Source: Pseudeuparius sepicola
Lineage: Eukaryota; Arthropoda; Insecta; Coleoptera; Anthribidae
Length of the DNA: 64,000 nucleotides
Reading direction: 5' to 3'
Assembly: GCA_963920635.1 (NCBI GenBank)
Contig: OY987298.1
Coordinates: 19,749,647-19,813,646, forward strand
Position numbers and translations under genes: made by a program. Shown here one piece after another: positions 57,783-64,000 of this stretch (positions within the stretch are counted from its first letter, which is position 1; each line of letters opens with the position of its first letter). The notes under the pieces are model-generated. The model was given only the letters and a program-made list of their open reading frames with translations, did no database searches and was not told the origin of the DNA.

Positions 57783-58080
57783 GACGTCATTGGTAAGAAT
57801 CATGCACACACACCGACTTGTCAAAATTGCTTTGTTTTGCACTGCTAATCAACAGACTTTGTGTCTAAATAGATTTATATAAATTCCACATTGCTAAACT
57901 GTTTATACGAGTATCAGACCTCTGTTTAAATTTATGACACATACTCGCAAAATAAAAAAAATCCCTCGAGCTTTTGTTCTTTATAAAAAAATTAAGTGAC
58001 AAAGTTATACTCGTCATCTTTCTAGGTGAAATAACGCTTTCCAAAAATGCATCAATAAAATTAGCGCCACTTGTAATTAT
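57783..58080. repeat. Dispersed repeat shared with 60960-61550
   Basis: CACATTGCTAAACTGTT, ATCAGACCTC, AAATTTATGA(C/T)ACA and a final GCACTTGT(A/G)AT block are in the same order in both places. Confidence 0.5.
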
Positions 58081-58679
58081 ACAGGGTGTCCCGTAAGTCA
58101 TGGTCCAAACGGAAATGGGTGATAGGGGACGTCATTTGAAACAAGAAAAACCCCATATGTTGTTATCCAATTCTTTACCGTTTTCGTGTTTTTTTTTTAC
58201 AATATCTTCGTAACCGTTTGAGATATTTGCAACAACTCTGGTTTACAATAGTGTCCTGTTAGTTGGCATAGTTTGGGAAAATTCCGTGTCCCAAAACAAA
58301 CCAGTGGCGGAGTTAGAGGGGAGGAGGGTCCATTAATTTAAGAAAAAAATTGGTACGGCCCTGTCCACAATTGAATTTTTAGATAGGCGACTTCATTTCC
58401 TACAAGAATTGTTTCTTTCTTTTTTTACGTAGGTACCTGTCACCATTTCATTGCAATTTTTATTTTTTTATTTAAGTTAAAGTTTTCATGAAAAAACGCC
58501 GAAAATTTTTGATAGACCCGCTTCCATCTTTATGCATACTCTATATCGACGAAGGAAACTATGTTTAATTCGCCCTAAGGTTCGTCCATTCTGTTTATTT
58601 CCTCCACCGCTATTCCTACCCTCTCCCGAAGCATTTTCTCAGTGTTGCATTCTGTTCCATAAATTTTTTCTTTTAGATA

Positions 58680-58770
58680 ACCCTATAAAAAGAAATCTAT
58701 GTGGTTAAGATCTAGCGAACGTGGTGGCCACTGTACACTCCCCCCTCGACCCAGCTTGGTTTGTTGGACC
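58680..58770 (-). pseudogene. Transposase third-aspartate fragment, left arm
   Basis: The minus strand carries QWPPRSLDLNHIDFF, matching AWPPRSPDITPLDFF of the intact transposase around its third catalytic aspartate. It is the inverted twin of 58872-58950. Confidence 0.65.
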
Positions 58771-58871
58771 ATTAATTGTACGCTATGTGTCTCCAACATG
58801 ATGGAGCGCCACCACACTAAGTATTATCAACGTGTGCGGCAGTTCCTTAACAATACATAGGTACCTTGCAA

Positions 58872-58950
58872 GATGGCTGGGTCGACGGGGGAGTGTACAG
58901 TGGCCACCACGTTCACTAGATCTTAACCACATAGATTTCTTTTTATAAAC
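58872..58950 (+). pseudogene. Transposase third-aspartate fragment, right arm
   Basis: The plus strand reads WLGRRGSVQWPPRSLDLNHI followed by DFFL and a stop. The intact protein has WIGRGGPVAWPPRSPDITPLDFF. The rest of the protein is absent. Confidence 0.75.
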
Positions 58951-59032
58951 AGATTGAACGAACCTTATAGGGCGAATTAAACATACTTAGTTTCCTTCGT
59001 CGATGTAGACTATGCATAAGGATGGAAGCGGG

Positions 59033-59208
59033 CAGTGGCGTAACCAGGGGGGGGGGCTTTGGGGGCTTTAGCCCACCCCCCAAAGATCTGCCGCGTGGTA
59101 ATTATTTCTAAATAAAATTTATTTTAGAACAATAGTTTTGCCGTAAATATTACGGAAGATTTTTTTAAAATAATTAGCCCCCTACTTTACATTCTGGTTA
59201 CGCCACTG
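59033..59208. mobile_element. hAT-type MITE with perfect 8-bp duplication
   Basis: CAGTGGCGTAACCAGG starts it and CTGGTTACGCCACTG ends it, flanked by GAAGCGGG on both sides. The other arm of the surrounding foldback lacks the insertion (GACCCGCTTCCATC), confirming the target site. 176 bp. Confidence 0.95.
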
Positions 59209-59869
59209 GAAGCGGGACATTTTGAGCATCTTTTATAAAAAAATATTTGACAAGTATTATGCAGAAAAATGTGACAAAGATAGCATAAAAGCACATTAAT
59301 TAGTACAACACCCTGTAATTTCCAAAAATATTGGACTAACCAAACAAGTTTATCAATAGAAATTACTTCATTCTAATGAGTGGGTCATTTTTTCATTCTT
59401 CTGCCTTTCCTTGTCTATCAAAAATTTTCGGCGATTTTTCAGGAAAACTTTAACTTAAAAAAATTGCAATGAAATGGCGACAGGTACGTAAAAAAAGAAA
59501 GAAACAATTTTTGCAGGAAATGAAGTCGCCTATCTAAAAATGCATTCAAATTAAATTGTCGACAGGGCCGTACTAACTTTTTTCTTAAATTAATGGACCC
59601 TCCTCCCCTCTAACTCCGCCACTGGTAGTCCCAAAGGACACGGAAATTTCCCAAACTATGGCAACTAACAGGACACTATTGTGTACCAGAGTTGTTGCCA
59701 ATATCTCAAACGGTTACAAAGATATTGTAAAAAATCCAATTATTCTCCAAAACTTCATCACGAAAACGGCAAAGAATTGGATAACAACATACGGGGTTTT
59801 TCTTGTTTCAAATGACGTCCCCTATCACCCATTTCTGTTCGGACCATGACTTACGGGACACCCTGTACA

Positions 59870-60020
59870 CACGCTATAGCGGCGTCACGTTACTCGGGAC
59901 AATAATAATTGGAGACATGCTGTCTGTGCCGGGACCTGGTGCTTTCTTGCCGCTGCCGGGCACGGCCGCCAGCCAAGCAGGCGCGAGGCGAACCAGCGGC
60001 GTGGGTGCTGGCTGGTCAAC
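59870..60020. promoter_or_regulatory. GC-rich patch of unknown role
   Basis: A short GC-rich, CpG-containing stretch (for example GCCGCTGCCGGGCACGGCC) directly right of a foldback. One open frame runs through it without recognised domains. It is non-repetitive within this window. Confidence 0.2.
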
Positions 60021-60950
60021 GCCATCGGTATTTAATTTTTTTTCCCAGTTTTATTCAGCTATCATAAAAAAATGACCGACCAACAGTAAAACTACTCTTC
60101 CGGTCACACCTTCTGATAGACGAATTGAGCAAAGGACTATTAAAATCGAAAAATTCACTTGAAACGGTTTACTTTAATTTTGCGGCTGCTCTAGTACAAT
60201 CGGGTTGCTGGATAAGCAGACCCTAGAATTGCCATATTGGAGTTGGAGACATTTAAGACCTTTTTTTAAAATTTTCATTATAATAACTCCCTTATATTTT
60301 TGTCCCCATAAATAGGATTTCATTCCATTTTCCAAACGGTATTAGGTATATAGTTTAGGTAATTTTCTTACCAGTATAATGCAAACGATGTAATCTTCTT
60401 GATTTGGTTATCAAAAACTAGTGGCCATTATGAGGGCTTAAATAAAAATTACCTAGGCCACCCACAAGGCCACCCCAGACAGACAATTCATATAGGGCGA
60501 ATAAAGGTGTATGCAAAATATTGGATGTCAATAAGTGGTTCTAATTCAGCTTGCAAGATTTGACCTAAACAAACTAACTTACATTGCAAAGGCTTGTAAA
60601 AAGAGTATATTGTATTGGTGAACTAGTTTATTGGCGAACTCTTCCCTAATAAGCTCCAGGTCGTAATATTGTGTAATGTAGGTATTGGAGAGGCAGGGCA
60701 GAGGGGGCGGTTATCACCAACCAACCAATACATTATGTTCTTAAGAAGTATCTCATATCATGGGAGTTTTTCAAGAAGACTTGGTATTTCCCTCATAATG
60801 TTTGCATCCAATAAGGTAGCTCCTTCTATAAAAATCCAACCAATCATAGATATGCCTCTGCTAGCGATAATTGCACTTGCGCAAAAAGCAAAGCGGTAAT
60901 TCCACTTGTGCAATTATCACTTCGTTGCTTAGCGACCGCGAATCTGTTCG
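60020..60950. other. Intergenic DNA, nothing recognised
   Basis: No coding region, RNA gene or paired terminal repeat was recognised. Confidence 0.4.
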
Positions 60951-60959
60951 ATACAAACA

Positions 60960-61550
60960 CGTACTGCTTAAAGTTTGTGTGTTTTACACTGTTCTAAATT
61001 ATTATGCAACTTATAAATTATGTTGCAGTATTATTAAGCATTGTACCAATGAATTTATATAACTTTTACATTGCTAAATTGTTGTTATTAGACCTCCGTC
61101 TCCCTTAAAATTTATGATACACATTCAGAAAATAAACCACAAACAAAGTATAGGTATAATCGCATTTCCCTTGGATATCCAAGCGTCATGTTTGTTTACT
61201 CGAACGCTACAGTCAAAGCTGTTAATAAACTCGTTCAAAATGAGTCGTTTTGGAAATGTAAACATAGAAAAAATTAATATAGAAATTATTAAATCGTATT
61301 CGTGAAATAATCTCGACTCGTGCCGGAAATTTTTCTAAATAATTTTAATCTCAAGCGCTATTTTGCCCATTAGCAAAAAACCACTCGTACAAATTGGGCT
61401 TTTATTTTCAGAGATAAAATCACTCGAGCTTCGCTCTCTGGATTCTATCAGAAAATAAAAGACCAATTTACACTCTTTCTAGGCAAAATAGCGCTTTTGA
61501 AAAAATTATCGATAAAATTTCCGGCACTTGTGATATTACATACGACCATT
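60960..61550. repeat. Second copy of the 57783-58080 repeat
   Basis: It shares ACATTGCTAAATTGTT, AGACCTC, AAAATTTATGATACACATT, CACTCGAGCTT and a final GGCACTTGTGAT with the first copy, with extra sequence between blocks. Confidence 0.5.
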
Positions 61551-61559
61551 CTACAATTC

Positions 61560-62280
61560 CCATGCTGCTCCAAGCCAAACTTCACAGACATTATAAATAC
61601 GATGTTATTTTATGTTCGTAGATTGCAAAGAATTATTGCATGTCAAAGTCAAGAACAATAAATAGTCACAAAACTCCTGCTTTTTTTGTACCCCCTTGTC
61701 CGAGCTGCAAGAGATTATAATCTCGATGACAACCTTCCACATTCACTCTTCAACTTTTAAATAGTCAAGAATCCCTTGCTATTCCCCAAATCGCAAAACT
61801 CCCTTATGGGGACGCATTAATTATGGCCTGTTTTCCTCTTATCCGGTCAAAAAATTTCTTACGCACGCTTATGAATTGTATGATGTGACATACGCGTGCA
61901 TTGTGCATTATTGCTCAAATACGCTGATTATCGTATACCATTGCGTGAGGACTTAATTAATGCGTCAGCTACCAAGTACAAGTAGGAATTATAACAAAAT
62001 ATAGGATTTGTCTAGTCATTCCTAGAATCTCGGAATTGAACCAATGACGTTAAAATTTACTTTAAGATTGATTTATTGTTTTCGTCATTGTCAATAATTA
62101 TTGTCGTACACAGACAGTTAATTAGGTTTCAGGGTAACATGTGTAGTGTTGCTAATACGAAACGTTTCATAAACCGAACACGAACCTAGAATAATCATCT
62201 ATCATCATGTTCATATTCCATGCGTTTACCATTTACCTACAGTGAGTCTACTTTTACTTTTACAAATCCATAAAATTTTT
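61560..62280. other. Intergenic DNA, nothing recognised
   Basis: No repeats, coding remnants or RNA genes were recognised. Confidence 0.4.
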
Positions 62281-62284
62281 ATTT

Positions 62285-62760
62285 TTGGAGATAATCGTCT
62301 GGACGAAATTCCTACCATTTTCAAAATGTAAATCTAGGGACGGCTACGATTTTTTTATACCACCGATTTTCACGAAAAACATTTGTTATTTAAAATCTGA
62401 CACGCCAGCGTTAATCAGGACACCCCAAAACCCCCATATACCAAACTTGAATAAAAAATATACAGGGAGTTCCATTCTACAGGGTCTCAAAGATAAGAAT
62501 TTTAAAGGCATCTGGCGAGACAAGTGTGCCATGGAATCCTTTCCAAAACACTTGAATGGACCACTCTTGGTGTGCAAAAATTCAATACCAAAATATACAG
62601 GGTATTTTTCTTATTGGACAAGAGTGCTCTGGAATTAGTGAAAAAACATTTATATGTATACACAAAATTCATTTATTTCCGTACAAAATGCCAACCAACA
62701 AATAAAAAACCTTTCTCAACAAAGTCACTGTCTAAAATGATACATTTTCTTTGAATTTCC
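62285..62760. repeat. Third copy of the 4318-5560 foldback family
   Basis: It shares AAAATCTGAC, GTTAATCAGGACACCCCAAAA, TACAGGGAGTTCCATTC, GTGTGCCATGGAATCC and AAAATGCCAACCAACAAATA with the first copy, in the same order. The right arm is missing. Confidence 0.65.
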
Positions 62761-62929
62761 TGTTGTGGCACGCCAGCCACCTTTAACTCATATAATAATA
62801 ATAATTCTCATCCTCACAATACTACAGACTAGGAGTATATGAACTTACTAACTGGCATTCTGTATATTTGCAAGCTTTTATTTTACTTGCCCTGTTAATA
62901 TGTATGTATGTGTAGGTCGAATCTTGCAA

Positions 62930-63470
62930 GATGAATTAGAACCACTTCTTGACAACCGATTGAGCTGAAATTGCATACATCTTTAGTTCTGGTGACAATA
63001 CAATATGCAATACTCTATATTGTAACACTTTCAAAATGGCCGCCAACACAAGATGGCGGATGATGTATTTTTTGTCAAGCCCCTTAATATGGGTATCAAA
63101 TGAAAGGGCCTGAAGAGTAGAAAACGATGAAGTTAGTGACATCACACTGAATTCAATATGGCCTCCGGTCCAAGATGGCGGATTACATTTTCTTTTCAAC
63201 CCCCTTAATATGGGTATCAAACTGAAAGGGCTTGAAGAGTAGAAAACGGTAAAGTTAGTAACATCACACTAAATTCAATATGGCCGCCGCTTCAAGATGG
63301 CGGATTACCTATTTCCGCACAACCTACTTGACATGGGTAGGTATCAAATAAAAGATTTTGACGAGTACAAAATAATAAGGTAAGTGACGACATACTAAAT
63401 CCAATATAGCGGATGCCCCAAAATGGCGGACTAAATTTCTTCACTAAAAAGCTCAAAATAAAATAAAAGG
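62930..63470. repeat. 122-bp tandem array with AAGATGGCGG
   Basis: Units of about 122 bp contain AAGATGGCGGA near 63050, 63172 and 63294 and a diverged one near 63420. Each has GGGTATCAAA, GAAGAGTA and ATATGGCC blocks. The leading part (CCGATTGAGCTGAAATTGCA) is a motif I know from many insect genomes. Confidence 0.75.
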
Positions 63471-63479
63471 TGAAAAAAA

Positions 63480-64000
63480 ACTTTTTAAAACAAGCTTTTT
63501 CTTGAAATCGGCATTAAAATGTCCCAAAATCGTCATTAAAAGCACAGAAATCGTACAATAATGTAGCCCATTATTGTACGATTTTTTCAATAAGTAGGCC
63601 TTGGCGAGATGTAAACATCAAACGTCAGACGCGGAGAAATCGCCCGTCAAAAGTGACCAAATATTCAAAACCCGGCCGATAAAGGCTCATTTAACTTTTC
63701 GTACACATTGCGAAATTGTTTCCTATAGAAGCGCAATCCTTCAGTACACATATTTTAGTAAATTTGAAAATCAATAGATTTGTTGTGTAGGCTGCACAAG
63801 AAGCAGCAGTTTGTTTTTTTTGTCAGAAGGTGCCGTACATCATTATACTTGTCCAAGGTAGAGCGATCGGTAAAGTCAAGCAACGCCGCGCGTAGTCGGT
63901 TCGTGGACGGGTCATCCCTTATTATTATTTTCTTGCCTAATAAAACATTTTTTTTCCGATTTCAAGAAAAATATAATATGTACCTCGGCACTGAAGTTCT
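63480..64000. repeat. Repeat ends with TTGAAATCGGCA blocks
   Basis: TTTCTTGAAATCGGCA near 63507 is inverted near 63960 (CCGATTTCAAGAAAAA), and CATTATTGTACGATTTTT near 63570 resembles sequence near 35500 (both follow an AAATCGTC block). It is a dispersed repeat that probably continues past the window. Confidence 0.45.

Larger units (their letters stand above)
58082..59865. mobile_element. Foldback with duplicated transposase fragments
   Basis: Ends CAGGGTGTCCCGTAAGTCAT and ATGACTTACGGGACACCCTG, bordered by TA. Arms of several hundred bp are inverted. Parts near 58300-58380 resemble the 3' region of the 43107-46066 element (CCAGTGG(C/T)GGAGTTA, GTACGG...CCTGTC), so the two families are related. 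Both arms hold transposase fragments. The hAT MITE 59033-59208 inserted later, into the right arm only. Confidence 0.85.

Noticed and set aside
58302..59627. CAGTGGCGGAGTTAG ... CTAACTCCGCCACTG as a hAT element
   Set aside because: It resembles hAT ends, but there is no 8-bp duplication, and the related sequence CCAGTGGTGGAGTTA occurs in the 3' region of the mariner-type element 43107-46066. It is therefore part of that family's end sequence.
1..64000. CRISPR arrays, operons, riboswitches or prophage
   Set aside because: The window is eukaryotic. Direct repeats are tandem satellites or transposon-derived, with no regular repeat-spacer pattern.

Overview
This is a eukaryotic window, most likely from an insect with a large, AT-rich, transposon-filled genome. 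The basis is one split gene exon of animal PARP type, a nuclear-type tRNA-Ile(AAU), a Penelope-like retroelement relic, and dozens of Tc1/mariner-type and hAT-type DNA transposons. There are no bacterial operons, no ribosome binding sites and no CRISPR arrays. The species or order cannot be read from the sequence.

Host genes are few. The only convincing host coding segment is the last exon of a PARP-family ADP-ribosyltransferase (6267-6600, +), whose GC-rich coding sequence stands out from its surroundings; its upstream exons are not recognised. A tRNA-Ile gene lies at 12130-12203 (-). Four GC-rich, non-repetitive islands (about 19740-19985, 34830-35200, 52010-52300, 59870-60020) look like host regulatory DNA. 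Two of them carry a perfect MEF2-type site plus POU or homeodomain-type sites.

Most of the window is mobile DNA. The dominant class is elements with TA target duplications and CAGGG...CCCTG ends (IS630-Tc1-mariner superfamily, with DUF4817-type transposases). One complete transposase, 361 codons, sits in a 2.96-kb element (43107-46066). Most others are long-armed foldbacks whose centre holds only the C-terminal tail, or the N- and C-terminal remnants, of a related transposase (7360-7897, 12795-14647, 17288-19167, 27029-28521, 46127-46682, 51196-51798, 58082-59865). The second class is hAT-type elements with exact or near-exact 8-bp target duplications (2095-2330, 20279-21285, 26128-26733, 30400-32100, 32139-33504, 47294-48308, 49443-50603, 59033-59208, and probably 36309-40593). 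Insertions are nested several deep, especially in 36309-40593 and 50745-51964.

The most notable observations are: (1) a hAT-type element at 32139-33504 with a heat-shock-type promoter (seven in-phase GAA/TTC units, a TATA box, a purine-rich leader and a splice donor) in front of an internally deleted transposase; (2) near-identical 30-bp hairpins, each starting CACAGA and ending TCTGTG, at three sites, two of them flanked by 7-bp direct repeats, with a fourth larger relative split by another element; (3) a mariner-type element that appears to have two copies of its own 3' end, the second joined to an inverted, decayed transposase fragment, suggesting how the foldbacks here arose; (4) terminal tandem duplications in both a hAT and a mariner element; (5) a PARP domain lacking two of the usual three catalytic-triad residues; and (6) the GC-rich islands.

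Layout: 1-6266 repeats and foldbacks; 6267-6600 PARP exon; 6601-12100 foldbacks; tRNA-Ile; 12795-19737 three large foldbacks; 19740-30390 GC island, MITEs and quiet intergenic DNA; 30400-33504 two adjacent hAT elements; 33660-36300 repeats, a GC island and a promoter-like stretch; 36309-40593 nested giant element; 40811-41465 Penelope relic; 41521-51964 dense mobile DNA including the intact transposase; 52010-52300 GC island; 52300-58080 mostly unassigned; 58082-64000 foldback, dispersed repeats and a 122-bp tandem array.
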